A DNA stretch of 57,486 nt from Bacteroides cellulosilyticus DSM 14838. GTDB taxonomy: Bacteria; Bacteroidota; Bacteroidia; Bacteroidales; Bacteroidaceae. The notes beneath the pieces are model-generated. The model ran no database searches and was not told the origin of the DNA. It saw nothing but the letters and a program-made list of their open reading frames with translations. Position 1 is the stretch's first letter; each line of letters starts with the position of its first letter. The stretch lies in contig NZ_EQ973490.1 of NCBI RefSeq assembly GCF_000158035.1, positions 991,490 to 1,048,975 on the forward strand. The letters are read 5' to 3'. Of the stretch, positions 45,737 to 54,828 are shown one piece after another. The translations under genes and the position numbers were made by a program.

Positions 45737-46174
45737 CTACCCAATTTGAATATACTTATCCAAACAATCCGCAGCCGATAAAGTCAATTTCCCTTTTATA
45801 CGTTGCTTTGCCTTCAACACTGAACAGGGAGTAATATTAAAAAGAACTGCAATAGCCTTATTTCCTAACCGTGCACGAATCAGATAGCATACCTTTAACT
45901 CTTGCATACTCAGCCCGTATGAAGATAACTGCTCTGACAGGCAACCGCCATAAAACATATCAATAACAGTGAACAGATTCGTCCATTCAGTTTCCTCCCG
46001 GATTATGCCATAGGAGGGGTTCTGATGAAGGCGAAGCAACTGTCCCAGAGACACAAGTAAGGAAGAAGAACATTCAGCCAGTACCGAAGCATTCTGGTAC
46101 TCTTTCAGTTGTTTAGTCAGTTGCTTATTGCGGAATAACAAACAAGCATTCCAGTTATCATGATAAGTTTCCAT
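45737..46174 (-). CDS. Small HTH (LuxR/sigma-like) DNA-binding protein
   Basis: This is a 145-residue cytoplasmic protein. Its C-terminal half (about 85-140) fits a helix-turn-helix of the LuxR/sigma-region-4 type (LSMQELKVCYLIRARLGNK, then ITPCSVLKAKQRIKGKL). The N-terminal half is helical and may be a coiled dimer contact. The same arrangement is common at the cytoplasmic end of larger Bacteroides TPR-HTH regulators, so this could be a stand-alone output domain. It is the last gene of the NVEALA cluster, 18 bp after the O-antigen-ligase-like gene. Its target is unknown. Confidence 0.7.
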   Translation of the reverse strand: METYHDNWNACLLFRNKQLTKQLKEYQNASVLAECSSSLLVSLGQLLRLHQNPSYGIIREETEWTNLFTVIDMFYGGCLSEQLSSYGLSMQELKVCYLIRARLGNKAIAVLFNITPCSVLKAKQRIKGKLTLSAADCLDKYIQIG

Positions 46175-46192
46175 ATTCTATTTCTCGTTCTT

Positions 46193-47882
46193 TTAATGTT
46201 CCATATAATCCGTATTCCAATTTTTCGCCATCTCCTCCACTTCTTGACGCATCTCCTCAATGGCCGTGGAATGAACCTTGGGCGTCCGGTTCAGCACATT
46301 CCATTTCATATCCTCAAACTTGTCTTTATCCCGATAATTCGGTTCAGAATAGAGTTTAGCCAGTAGATAGTAAGGATAGATTCTGCCCGGCAGGCGACTG
46401 ACAGAAATAAGAAAAAAAGCCTCGGCACATTTATATTCATGCAACGCCTGGCAATTTTTACCCATAATATTCAATATCATCGGATCATTACTATACAACC
46501 GTGCCCGATCCAAACACTCAAAAGATTCGTCATAACGACCGGATTTGTGCAAGCTATGTCCATATTCAAACAAGAATGTTCCTTTATTCCTCAAAGACGG
46601 ATAAAGCTTTTCATAAGCCCTGTTGGCAGCTTCGTAAGCCCCCGAATGATAGAGTATTCTCGCATTCATCCAGTCCCGGCAAGCGTCTTTTTCTTGCGTC
46701 CATTTTTCCGTATAGCCTCCGAGCCACACCACCAGACAAACACACAGAATAAGATACTTACCAATTACATCACCTATCCCACAGGCAAGAAGCAAACATA
46801 TACCAGCGACAATGAAAGCCGGAAGATGCAGCGGATAGGAAGAAAAAGAAAATACAAGCAAGGAGATAAGGGCACCACAGACACCATAGCGACGGAGTCT
46901 CACTCCTATCCAAAGACAAGCAAAGATTACAAACAGCGCCAATATACACATAACAATACCATACGTCAGGGCAAACTCCAGATACTCATTAAATGCATAT
47001 TCAGGACTTCCTGCCACACGTTCTTCCCAAGCAGCATAGTTCCCTGAGGCAAAATATAAACTCTGAGCCCCACCATAAGCACAAGCGAATCCGGTATGAC
47101 ATCCCCACGGATGAGCAGCGATGGCCCGGCAAGTCATCTTCCACATAAACAGACGCCCCAATGCTGAATCGGGTTTTAAAAAGAACATTCCCGCAGCAGC
47201 CAACAACAGAATTAAAAATATCCCGGTTCCCCACAATATATAACGCTTTTTATAGCGACGCCACAATATATTCCACTTCCGTTTGTCACGATGCATATAT
47301 GCCACCCAGATACAGCTTATTGCCGCAGCTATCCAGGCGGAGCGGCTCATAGTGGAAGGCAATACGCAAAGAATAAGCATACCCGCCACAGCAGCCGCAC
47401 CTTTTTCTATTTTATAACGAACAGGCATTCCTTTCCAGCCACAAATGCGCAAATACAAATGAAGACACACAGGCAAAACCATTGACAGATAGCCCGCATA
47501 CGGACCGGGATTAAAAAAAAGAACCTGTAAGTGCATAACGTGAATGACCGGAAACAGAAAATCCATAAAGCTGGCACAATCCCCACACTGCCTCAACAGC
47601 CCCTATAAAAACTAAACTCCACGCTACATAAGCATAAAAATACGGGAACCCCAACGCATCTTCCTTACAAGCCTTTCCAAACAACTGCAGGAAAGAAGCA
47701 ATAAGAAGGCATCCGGAAGAAAACAATGCAGCCTTCCCTAACCAAACCCATTGTCCGACTGTTTCTCCTGAAGGAAGCTCGGGAGTCGTTGCACAAACAA
47801 GGCTCAATAAAGAACTTATACCAGCAAACAGAAGCAATGCTATTATGGCATTTTTAGCTATATGTTTTTTCATCTTTAGCAT
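46193..47882 (-). pseudogene. O-antigen-ligase (Wzy_C)-like membrane protein with TPRs, split by a frameshift in a T8 run
   Basis: Two reading frames join into one protein. The first (47882 or 47873 to 47511) has three membrane helices and ends SRYALTGSFF then a stop. The second continues with FFNPGPYAGYLSMVLPV, several more helices and the Wzy_C-type region (SLGRLFMWKMTCRAI, HPWGCHTGFACAYGG, NEYLEFALTYGI). It ends in TPR-like helices (GAYEAANRAYEKLY, YDESFECLDRARLY). The break is a run of eight T on the coding strand (47520-47513); seven T would give an unbroken protein of about 560 residues. Family members move or polymerise lipid-linked glycans. It may be phase-variable, repaired by slippage, a true pseudogene or an assembly error. 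Confidence 0.75.
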
Positions 47883-47923
47883 CTTATTATTTCATAAATG
47901 CACTAATAAATAATCCTTTTTCT

Positions 47924-49096
47924 TCATCTTCTTGCATTTTTGAAATGACATTTAAATACAACAGGATTTGAGTCTTCATTCATATTGGAAATAATTGAAT
48001 CCAACTCTTTTTTATAACGAATATTATCACTCTTATCTCTTACATAATTCCAATTGGAAGATAATATATCAGCATATTGAAAGAAGACAAAATCATTATT
48101 ATTCATTATGCAAAACTCATGAATCCATATTCCCCCAAGAGATTTGACTATCAACCGATTCCCGACTCTTATATCAGATTCACTTTTGTTGTATATACAA
48201 TATCTGAAATAATAGTTGTCTGCATAATATCCTAACAAATAATCATGAGAATTCTGCATATATTCCAATCCTTTCAAATAATTATTCTTATGAACATATC
48301 CATAAAGCGCATCTCTATCTATATCCAGATTATCAGGAAGGTTTCTTGATGTAAAACGTATCACGTAAGAGGGAAAAACTTCATCTCTATTTACTGAATA
48401 AACAGTATCATTCAATGGATAAATAAGCATAGCGTCATCACCACATTTACTGGCATATCTCTTTAATCCATAACCCGATTTATCTAAACCACCTTTATCA
48501 AATGGAATTCCTAACGACACTATTTCAGATTTATCAAGGTCAAACTTAGCCAAATTAAAGGCACCATATTTAGATTGTTCGTAATTAGAAATGAAATATG
48601 CTATACTATCAAATACCACAACCTCCAAATGGTGCGGATCATACAATATCTCTCTATATCCACTACTATACAAATCATAAACAATATATTTCTTTCGCGA
48701 AAGGTCTTGAATAATCACAGAATCACCTTTAAAGCTAAAATCTCCCATATAAGAATATTCTCCGGGGCCCCGACCTTGCTTTCCTATAGCCCTCAAAAAA
48801 TTTCCTTCAGAATCGAATACAAAAATTTTTGCATTTATTCTATCTGAAATGAATATTCTATTTTTATAAAATTCAAGTTTCTTAATATCCGATATCAAAC
48901 AGTTTTCTGTCACTTCCAAAGGTATAATATCTATTGAATCAGAAAGTACCTCTGATATATCTAAATAATCTTCTGTCTTTTCTGGATTTATTATAATCTC
49001 TTTTATTTCTCTATCAGAAATATATTTCCTCCTTTCGGAAGAACATCCTTCCAAAAAGCAAATTATCAAAAGTAAAAGTAATATTTTTGTAGGCAT
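47924..49096 (-). CDS. 6-bladed beta-propeller lipoprotein (NVEALA cluster)
   Basis: This is a 390-residue lipoprotein (CFLEGCSSERR lipobox). The start is the ATG at 49096, which gives a clean signal peptide. Blades repeat the pattern IFVFDSEGNFLRAIGKQGRGPGEY, a hallmark of the Bacteroides 6-bladed propeller lipoproteins often found beside NVEALA genes. The N-terminal DISEVLSDSIDIIPLEVTENCLI segment matches the lead-in of the other propeller in the operon. Its role is unknown; propellers of this kind are candidate binders of a peptide or glycan ligand. It lies 118 bp after the signal peptidase gene, the largest gap inside the operon. A+T-rich codon use sets it apart from the PUL genes. Confidence 0.8.
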   Translation of the reverse strand: MPTKILLLLLIICFLEGCSSERRKYISDREIKEIIINPEKTEDYLDISEVLSDSIDIIPLEVTENCLISDIKKLEFYKNRIFISDRINAKIFVFDSEGNFLRAIGKQGRGPGEYSYMGDFSFKGDSVIIQDLSRKKYIVYDLYSSGYREILYDPHHLEVVVFDSIAYFISNYEQSKYGAFNLAKFDLDKSEIVSLGIPFDKGGLDKSGYGLKRYASKCGDDAMLIYPLNDTVYSVNRDEVFPSYVIRFTSRNLPDNLDIDRDALYGYVHKNNYLKGLEYMQNSHDYLLGYYADNYYFRYCIYNKSESDIRVGNRLIVKSLGGIWIHEFCIMNNNDFVFFQYADILSSNWNYVRDKSDNIRYKKELDSIISNMNEDSNPVVFKCHFKNARR

Positions 49097-49213
49097 ATAT
49101 AATGTATTATTAGTAACATTGATGATATAACAAAAGTAGATTACAAATAACCTCCTCCACACTTTTCAGCTTCTCTTCCATATGGTGTTTTTAATTTCTT
49201 ATTTACTTCAACC

Positions 49214-50122
49214 TCATTTAATTTGCTTCAACATACGCTTCCACCGAATTTCATCCGTTCCCCTATCCACCGACTTCCATATCCTAACAGCCTTACCCAC
49301 AATAAAAGGTTCCGGAAGCAAGCCCCAATAACGGGAATCCTGGGAATTCATCACCTTATCGCCTGCAACAAAATAATAGTTCTCTTTAAAACGGTAAGCA
49401 TGAATCGCGCTATCATTCAGTAAAACCGTATCACCATGCAGGAAAAGTTTCTTTCTTTGTTCCCATTCTATCACATTCCGATATAGGACAGCATGTTTAG
49501 GGTTCATCTCTATCTCATCTCCTTTTGCAGGAAGATAGAGGGGGCCGAAGTTCACGATATTCCAGTCCACCAATCCATTATAAGGATACCCACTCATCAC
49601 TATTCCATAATCTTTTTCTCTGCCATTTGCTACTATACGCATCAGTGCATCCTGTGAGTCCACATTTCCCAACGACGTTTCACAACTACGCACCCAGTAG
49701 TGAGCCTTCCTGATCTCAAACGTATCCCCCGGCAAAGCCACACATCGTTTTACATAGTAAGACATCACGTTCAGGCCTATACTGTCCCATTGTGCGGGAT
49801 AGGGAAAATTAAAAACCAACACATCATTCCGCCGTATCTTTCCCAATCCCGGCAAACGGGAAATCTTGACTTCTTTCCCTTCAAGAGCATCCCAAATATT
49901 AAAAATGCGTCCACCCATCACCCATTTATTCACCAAGATATTATCTCCGGCAAGCAGGGCAGGTTCCATTGAGTCGGAAGGAATCTTGAAAGTAGCGATA
50001 CTAGTCACCTGAAGCAGTATCCATATCACCACTACTCCACAAGCTATCAGGAACAGGTTGAGGAACTTGTCAACAACCCAAGACACCCCTTTCTTTTTCT
50101 TACCAGAACTGTTGTTTTCCAT
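49214..50122 (-). CDS. Signal peptidase I (S26 family), extra copy in the NVEALA cluster
   Basis: This is a 302-residue inner-membrane protease. A charged N terminus (SSGKKKK) is followed by a single membrane helix (about 19-41) and the periplasmic catalytic domain. The Ser/Lys dyad is visible: Ser51 in IPSDSMEPALL and Lys125 in YYVKRCVALPGD. The conserved AGDKVMNSQDSRYWG box D/E-like motif also fits. The ATG at 50122 is chosen; upstream starts at 50146 (ATG) and 50155 (GTG) are possible. It overlaps the end of the transglutaminase-like gene by 23 bp, so translation is probably coupled. A cell normally has a housekeeping signal peptidase elsewhere, so this copy may serve the cluster's own substrates. 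Confidence 0.88.
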   Translation of the reverse strand: MENNSSGKKKKGVSWVVDKFLNLFLIACGVVVIWILLQVTSIATFKIPSDSMEPALLAGDNILVNKWVMGGRIFNIWDALEGKEVKISRLPGLGKIRRNDVLVFNFPYPAQWDSIGLNVMSYYVKRCVALPGDTFEIRKAHYWVRSCETSLGNVDSQDALMRIVANGREKDYGIVMSGYPYNGLVDWNIVNFGPLYLPAKGDEIEMNPKHAVLYRNVIEWEQRKKLFLHGDTVLLNDSAIHAYRFKENYYFVAGDKVMNSQDSRYWGLLPEPFIVGKAVRIWKSVDRGTDEIRWKRMLKQIK

Positions 50123-52052
50123 CTTTATATTCAAATATACGTTCATCCTTTCCACGGGTATGATCTTTCAAATAGAGCAATGCACCTTCAGGAACCTTAT
50201 AAAGCAAAGAATCGGAATGAGGACGGACCCTACCTGCCGATGCCCATTCCCCATCATTATAATAGAAAAGTTCATACTCATCGTCCGTACGAATAAAATT
50301 ATCACGGTTGCGGGAAGTGAACACAATCTTCTCAATACGTCGAGGAGTACCCAAATCAAGCCCCGACCAACCACCCGTAGGCTGGACATAGTCAAAGGAA
50401 GTATAAGGGTCGCCGTCAAACACATTTGTGTACTCATGTGAACCGTCCAATCCGTTACACCCCGGTGTACCGATAATCTTCCCTTTCAAAGGGACACTGT
50501 CAGCAAAAGATGTATAGAAAGCAACCTCCGAAATATTACAATAGCTGTCTTTAGGGCCATAATAGCGAACATAACGGTAAGATCGGGCACTATTTACCCG
50601 TGCAACATTCCAAAGCCGCTCGGGGAATTCCTTGATGATAAACAGTGTATCTTTCCTGTTGAAATGAGAGTCATTGCTACCTTCAAACACACCATCTACC
50701 ATTCGCCGGACAAAAGGTTCAAAGTAAAGTTCATATTTATGGAGCAGCGTAACTTCGACCTCCCTACCGCCCGAAGGGAAAAACCGTACTTCACCGCTCT
50801 CCCTATCAAGCAAGAAAGGATCGCTTTGCGGGCATATACTGCCGTTTTCATAAGTTCCCAAACGGAAGACAACCTGCCCCTCCACATTTTCAAAGACAGC
50901 GCCCAGACGCTTGTCGTAAAGACACCACCCGATGGGAGCCCAGTCCATAAAGCTGGCGGAACAGAGATAGACCGGTTCACCTTTCTTTAAAGGGTTGTAG
51001 AGATTTTCAGGACCAATCGTTAATGTGCGGTTCTTGCTCCCCGCATATATAGCAGTAACATCACGAAAACAGGGATAACGGAAAGAGGGATGTCTTTCTT
51101 CCGCTTTCTTTCCCATAGCCCTGATCATTTCCCGGTTAACGCTGAATGTACGACGATAAACCTTTCCTTTAGGATCCCAATAATTATCAGGGCTATTCAG
51201 TTCGGAAGTAGGATCCAAAATGGAGCAACGATAAGAGTTGCCATCTTTGTCAAAGGCGGCATTCCAGTAATGGGGAACATTTTTATTTCCCCGCATCAAC
51301 ATGATTTCCTCGCTGCAAGGCAGGCCCAAAGCCCTGAAGACATACAGTTGCAAATCAGTGAAATTTACACAACTTCCCGAACGCCAGTCCACTACTTTGG
51401 GACCGTAATGAGGACCAAATGAAAAAAGTTCGGTAAAATAGACCGGAGCCTTATGTAAGGTATCCATCAGTACTTGAGAAACGTACTTCGGATCTTCGGC
51501 TTCCGGAAGTCCTCGAATGCTGTCCAGCAATGGGTTATATTTATTATAGATTCTTTCGCGCCAGGGTTCCAGCCTTTCATCACCCACACGGTAAGGGAGA
51601 ATGAATTCACAAAAGTCTTCAAAAGAGACGTTTTTCCCCCAAGGCTGTTCACGCCATACTTTGAAAGCCCATTCAATATTCTCAATCAAATAGACCGGAT
51701 CAATATAGATATCGCTCTTCGCTTCCAGTCTATCCAAATGAAAAGGGCCGCAAGCACGTTTAATGGAGTCCAACACTTTATCCGGATACATAGTACCTTT
51801 GCCGTGAAGTTCAAAAAGCTTTAGGTAATCATTTAGAGCTTCACCTTCATAGCTATAGTGAAAAGGCAGATTTTCGATAAGAAAAACGGCAGATTTATGC
51901 TTCAAGGAATCATCTTGGTATTTGTCAAGAACAACCTGCAACTTGGGATTGGCTGATAAAATATCTTCTAAGGAAGGACCAACCGTATTTTTAGTACAAG
52001 AAGCCAATATCAAAAAAATACAGACTATTAATAGGATACCATGTTTCTTCAT
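50100..52052 (-). CDS. Transglutaminase-like and discoidin-domain lipoprotein
   Basis: This is a 650-residue lipoprotein (ILASCTKNTVG lipobox). A helical N-terminal region (to about 190) is followed by a transglutaminase/protease-like core with a plausible triad: Cys228 in GSCVNFTDL, His261 in PHYWNAAF and Asp280 in LDPTSE. A beta-rich middle follows, and an F5/8 type C (discoidin)-like domain ends the protein at about 490-640 (NVFDGDPYTSFDY, GLDLGTPRRIEKIVFTSRN). Bacterial relatives are more often peptidases or amidases than crosslinkers. It sits between the thioredoxin-like and signal peptidase genes of the cluster, so it may act on the exported peptides or on the cell surface. The substrate is unknown. 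Confidence 0.8.
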   Translation of the reverse strand: MKKHGILLIVCIFLILASCTKNTVGPSLEDILSANPKLQVVLDKYQDDSLKHKSAVFLIENLPFHYSYEGEALNDYLKLFELHGKGTMYPDKVLDSIKRACGPFHLDRLEAKSDIYIDPVYLIENIEWAFKVWREQPWGKNVSFEDFCEFILPYRVGDERLEPWRERIYNKYNPLLDSIRGLPEAEDPKYVSQVLMDTLHKAPVYFTELFSFGPHYGPKVVDWRSGSCVNFTDLQLYVFRALGLPCSEEIMLMRGNKNVPHYWNAAFDKDGNSYRCSILDPTSELNSPDNYWDPKGKVYRRTFSVNREMIRAMGKKAEERHPSFRYPCFRDVTAIYAGSKNRTLTIGPENLYNPLKKGEPVYLCSASFMDWAPIGWCLYDKRLGAVFENVEGQVVFRLGTYENGSICPQSDPFLLDRESGEVRFFPSGGREVEVTLLHKYELYFEPFVRRMVDGVFEGSNDSHFNRKDTLFIIKEFPERLWNVARVNSARSYRYVRYYGPKDSYCNISEVAFYTSFADSVPLKGKIIGTPGCNGLDGSHEYTNVFDGDPYTSFDYVQPTGGWSGLDLGTPRRIEKIVFTSRNRDNFIRTDDEYELFYYNDGEWASAGRVRPHSDSLLYKVPEGALLYLKDHTRGKDERIFEYKDGKQQFW

Positions 52053-52073
52053 AAGTATTTCATTTATGTCATC

Positions 52074-52946
52074 TTATTCTGCATCACCGGTTATTCTCAA
52101 AACAACAGGAGAAGATTCCGCATTGCAATATACTGTTATAGTTTTATCAAAATGTTCGGGATCGTCTGCCTTATATGTCACATTCAGTAATATAGAATTT
52201 CCCGGACGAACGGGTTCTTTGGAATAATCAACGGAAGTACAACCGCAGGAAGTACTTACGTTGTCAACTACCAAAGGATTAGTACCTGTATTCTTTAATG
52301 TAAACACAGCCTTCTGCTCTTGCTGCCAATCAAACTTACCAAGAAATATACTTTTATCCTTTATATCAACTTCTGTCCTTACTTCCTTATTAGAAACAGG
52401 ACATTTTTCTTGAATGATATTTAAATATAACTCCTTTATTTGAGGATTATGGATAGGATTACCTATAGCAATAACTCTATTACTCCTATCTAACAGAAAT
52501 GTTTGATAAGTTATATTTGCTGATAAATTATTTAATTGATAAAACTGATTCTGTACATCCAAGAATATTGGATATGCAAAATTATCTCTACGGATTAACC
52601 GCTCCAATTCATCCTTATTTCTCATATTTGAATAAAATATGAAAGAGACATTCATTCCATTTAAAGAATCCACAGCATGTATCAACTTATTCCACAGAAA
52701 CAATTTCAGTTTACAGTCAGTACAACCAGCAGAGTCTATATATGTCAATATTTTATATTCAGAATCTATTAATAATTGGCTTAATGTATCAGAATATTGA
52801 ATACTAATAATTGATTTTTCAGGAAAAATGATCTCCTTTCCTTCCCACTCCTGCAGCAAAGATATAATCTGACTTCTCTTGCCATCCTGACAAGAGAAAA
52901 TTAAAGATAAAAAAAGCAGAAGCATCAATAAAAAAGAATTTTTCAT
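52074..52946 (-). CDS. Thioredoxin-like plus DUF1573 lipoprotein
   Basis: This is a 290-residue lipoprotein (LIFSCQDGK lipobox). The N-terminal part, about 40-180, looks like a thioredoxin fold with a Cys-x-x-Cys pair, Cys75 and Cys78, in SAGCTDCKL. The C-terminal part, about 195-290, is a DUF1573 (Ig-like) domain with its signature STSCGCTSVDY. It starts one base after the stop of the propeller gene upstream and is followed 21 bp later by the transglutaminase-like gene. A thiol-disulfide role on Cys-bearing peptides is plausible, since both NVEALA products carry Cys residues. This is inference only. Confidence 0.82.
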   Translation of the reverse strand: MKNSFLLMLLLFLSLIFSCQDGKRSQIISLLQEWEGKEIIFPEKSIISIQYSDTLSQLLIDSEYKILTYIDSAGCTDCKLKLFLWNKLIHAVDSLNGMNVSFIFYSNMRNKDELERLIRRDNFAYPIFLDVQNQFYQLNNLSANITYQTFLLDRSNRVIAIGNPIHNPQIKELYLNIIQEKCPVSNKEVRTEVDIKDKSIFLGKFDWQQEQKAVFTLKNTGTNPLVVDNVSTSCGCTSVDYSKEPVRPGNSILLNVTYKADDPEHFDKTITVYCNAESSPVVLRITGDAE

Positions 52947-52947
52947 A

Positions 52948-54090
52948 TTAATATCTCATAAAAAAAAGAATTGGATTAGAGTCTAAATCTACATGAAACC
53001 TAACATCCTCTTGCAAAATTTGCATATCTTTTTCTTGTAATTCATATGGATGAATAAGAAATACCAAATCATTTTCAAATGTTGCTTTAGGCTGCATAAA
53101 TGTCATATCATTGAACTTAAAATTTTTCTTACGATACAGAGAGTACCCATCATAAATATTCACTTTATTTAATTCTATATCATAGCATGCTATATATTGC
53201 AAAGAATTCTCTGAAATACTAGAAAACGTAAAATAGAGTTGATCCCTATAAAATAAGAAATCGCCTAAATACCCTAAATAATTATTTTTTTCAATGAGTT
53301 TATTGTATTCTTTCTCATCTGAAAAAGTTGCTATCTTTTCATAGGGGAGAGTTTTATCTCCAAAATCAATCCTGATATAAGGAGCTAATGAATCATTATA
53401 AATTCGATAAATAATATTATCATATGGAGAGATAAAGTACTTCTCATTTTCTTTTTGTATAAAAGTAGAGTGAATTATTGTGCGAAAAAATACCTTTTGA
53501 GGAAATTGCCCTCTAATAATGGCGAAATCATCATCGACTTTCAATAGACTATTATCTGTATCATCATTATTATAACCAGTGTAAATCCAATACCCGTTAT
53601 CCACCTTACAAAATGATCTAAACCAAATATGATCTGTTGGTATCTCCCGAATTAAATCCCCCGACATATTATAAATATACATCACACGTTTTATTGCTTC
53701 GTGAGCAAAAACTAAGTTTGTGCTTTTATCAAAAGACACATCATTAAACAAGATATGTTCTCCAGGCCCCTCTCCTTTTCTCCCACACTTATTTATATAT
53801 TTCCCCTCTTGATCAAACAAAAAAATATCACTCAACATATCATCAAAAATGATAATCAAGGAATCCGTTATAAACATCTTCTCCACATGTTTTATCAATG
53901 CCTCTTTTGTCGTCTCCAACGGTACGTATTTAATAAAGTCCGCCGTTTTTGAAAAGTTCAATGTTTTGCTTTCATCGGGGTTTATATTCACTTCATATTT
54001 AACATCTACTATAGAGGTGCTATTTTGCAGATTGCAACTGACAAGTAAAGCTCCATAAACAAATAAATAAATATATATATATTTCTTCAT
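52948..54090 (-). CDS. 6-bladed beta-propeller lipoprotein (NVEALA cluster)
   Basis: This is a 380-residue lipoprotein (LLVSCNLQN lipobox). Blades repeat IFLFDQEGKYINKCGRKGEGPGEH, the GxKGxGPGE motif shared with the other propeller at 47924-49096. The lead-in NPDESKTLNFSKTADFIKYVPLETT is likewise shared. It follows the larger NVEALA gene after 79 bp, a gap that contains a 12-bp stem-loop, and is directly fused in operon order to the thioredoxin-like gene. Its codon use is notably A+T-rich. It could be the partner or receptor for the peptide encoded just upstream; the function is unknown. Confidence 0.8.
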   Translation of the reverse strand: MKKYIYIYLFVYGALLVSCNLQNSTSIVDVKYEVNINPDESKTLNFSKTADFIKYVPLETTKEALIKHVEKMFITDSLIIIFDDMLSDIFLFDQEGKYINKCGRKGEGPGEHILFNDVSFDKSTNLVFAHEAIKRVMYIYNMSGDLIREIPTDHIWFRSFCKVDNGYWIYTGYNNDDTDNSLLKVDDDFAIIRGQFPQKVFFRTIIHSTFIQKENEKYFISPYDNIIYRIYNDSLAPYIRIDFGDKTLPYEKIATFSDEKEYNKLIEKNNYLGYLGDFLFYRDQLYFTFSSISENSLQYIACYDIELNKVNIYDGYSLYRKKNFKFNDMTFMQPKATFENDLVFLIHPYELQEKDMQILQEDVRFHVDLDSNPILFFMRY

Positions 54091-54117
54091 AGTATATAAT
54101 TTTTAATACAACTAAAC

Positions 54118-54151
54118 CTACTTAAATCTATTATGCAAAAGATTTAAGTAG
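54118..54151 (-). repeat. Perfect 12-bp stem-loop between the NVEALA gene and the propeller gene
   Basis: CTACTTAAATCT (54118-54129) pairs with its reverse complement at 54140-54151 around a 10-nt loop. There is no T run, so it is more likely an mRNA processing or stability element than a terminator. It could raise peptide output relative to the downstream lipoproteins. Confidence 0.7.
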
Positions 54152-54169
54152 ATTTAGATAATTTGCAAT

Positions 54170-54538
54170 TTAGCAAGGAGGCGCATCGCAAGCCTGATTC
54201 CCGAAATTTTTACAGCCATCCCATGTAGATTTTTTAGTTGTTGTTTTTTTCTCATAGGATGGAGGTGGTGTTTTAGTTACTTTACCATTAACAAGCCACG
54301 CTTTTAATTCGACACTCCATGTATAACCTCCTGTAGCTTCATATGTTTCTACAACTTCAGTGCTTTCGCATTTAGCTGCAGTCCCCATATAAGTACTTCC
54401 ACCCTCATCCAGTGCCAATGCTTCGGCATTAACTAAAACTAAATTTGGCAATGCGTTTGTACTTTGAGAAGTATAAAGGCTATAACCAACCACCACAGCA
54501 AATACTACAGAGAATACTACTTTTATTAATGTTTTCAT
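54170..54538 (-). CDS. NVEALA-family peptide precursor (larger)
   Basis: This is a 122-residue small secreted protein. The start is the ATG at 54538, chosen because it gives the family-typical N terminus (MKTLIKVVFSVVFAVVVGYS); an upstream start at 54562 adds eight charged residues. A hydrophobic helix (about 5-19), a polar spacer and the family motif LVLVNAEALA (about 33-42) precede the variable mature part. That part holds four Cys (AAKCES, DGCKN, QACDAPPC), an aromatic patch and a Lys/Thr-rich stretch. The NVEALA family (PF14055) has no established function. Its EALA resembles an AxA signal peptidase site, but it lies about 20 residues after the helix. Confidence 0.82.
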   Translation of the reverse strand: MKTLIKVVFSVVFAVVVGYSLYTSQSTNALPNLVLVNAEALALDEGGSTYMGTAAKCESTEVVETYEATGGYTWSVELKAWLVNGKVTKTPPPSYEKKTTTKKSTWDGCKNFGNQACDAPPC

Positions 54539-54562
54539 TTTTCTTTTATCTTTAATAATCAA

Positions 54563-54828
54563 AATAATATTTTTTTATTGCTCAATACTATTTGTTTCAA
54601 TCATTATATTAAACACATTTAATGTGTACATCATAAGCCAAGACACAAATATATTGTAATAACTTTTCTTTCCATACTATCGTAAAGATCGAAAACATCT
54701 TCTATTATCTAATTTAAAATTACATTTCTACCACAACCTCCCTTCTTTTAGAATAGAACAGACTGCCCACAACTAACCAATTAAACATTCGCAACCTGTC
54801 CTTTTTTATTTTATTTTTTATGAAATAA
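54563..54828. promoter_or_regulatory. Control region of the second NVEALA operon
   Basis: This A+T-rich 266-bp gap holds TATATTTG on the minus strand at 54653-54646, a perfect TAnnTTTG about 108 bp before the peptide start. A palindrome ACACATTTAATGTGT (54613-54627) lies in the leader. No gene or terminator was recognised for the upstream propeller gene. Confidence 0.5.

Noticed and set aside
46439..47047. 202-residue open frame opposite the O-antigen-ligase-like gene
   Set aside because: It is antisense to a recognisable membrane-protein domain, with no start context or domain.
54400..54450. Double-glycine leader in the larger NVEALA peptide
   Set aside because: A GG pair follows EALA, but the precursor has a full hydrophobic signal helix and no peptidase-containing ABC transporter is present in the cluster.
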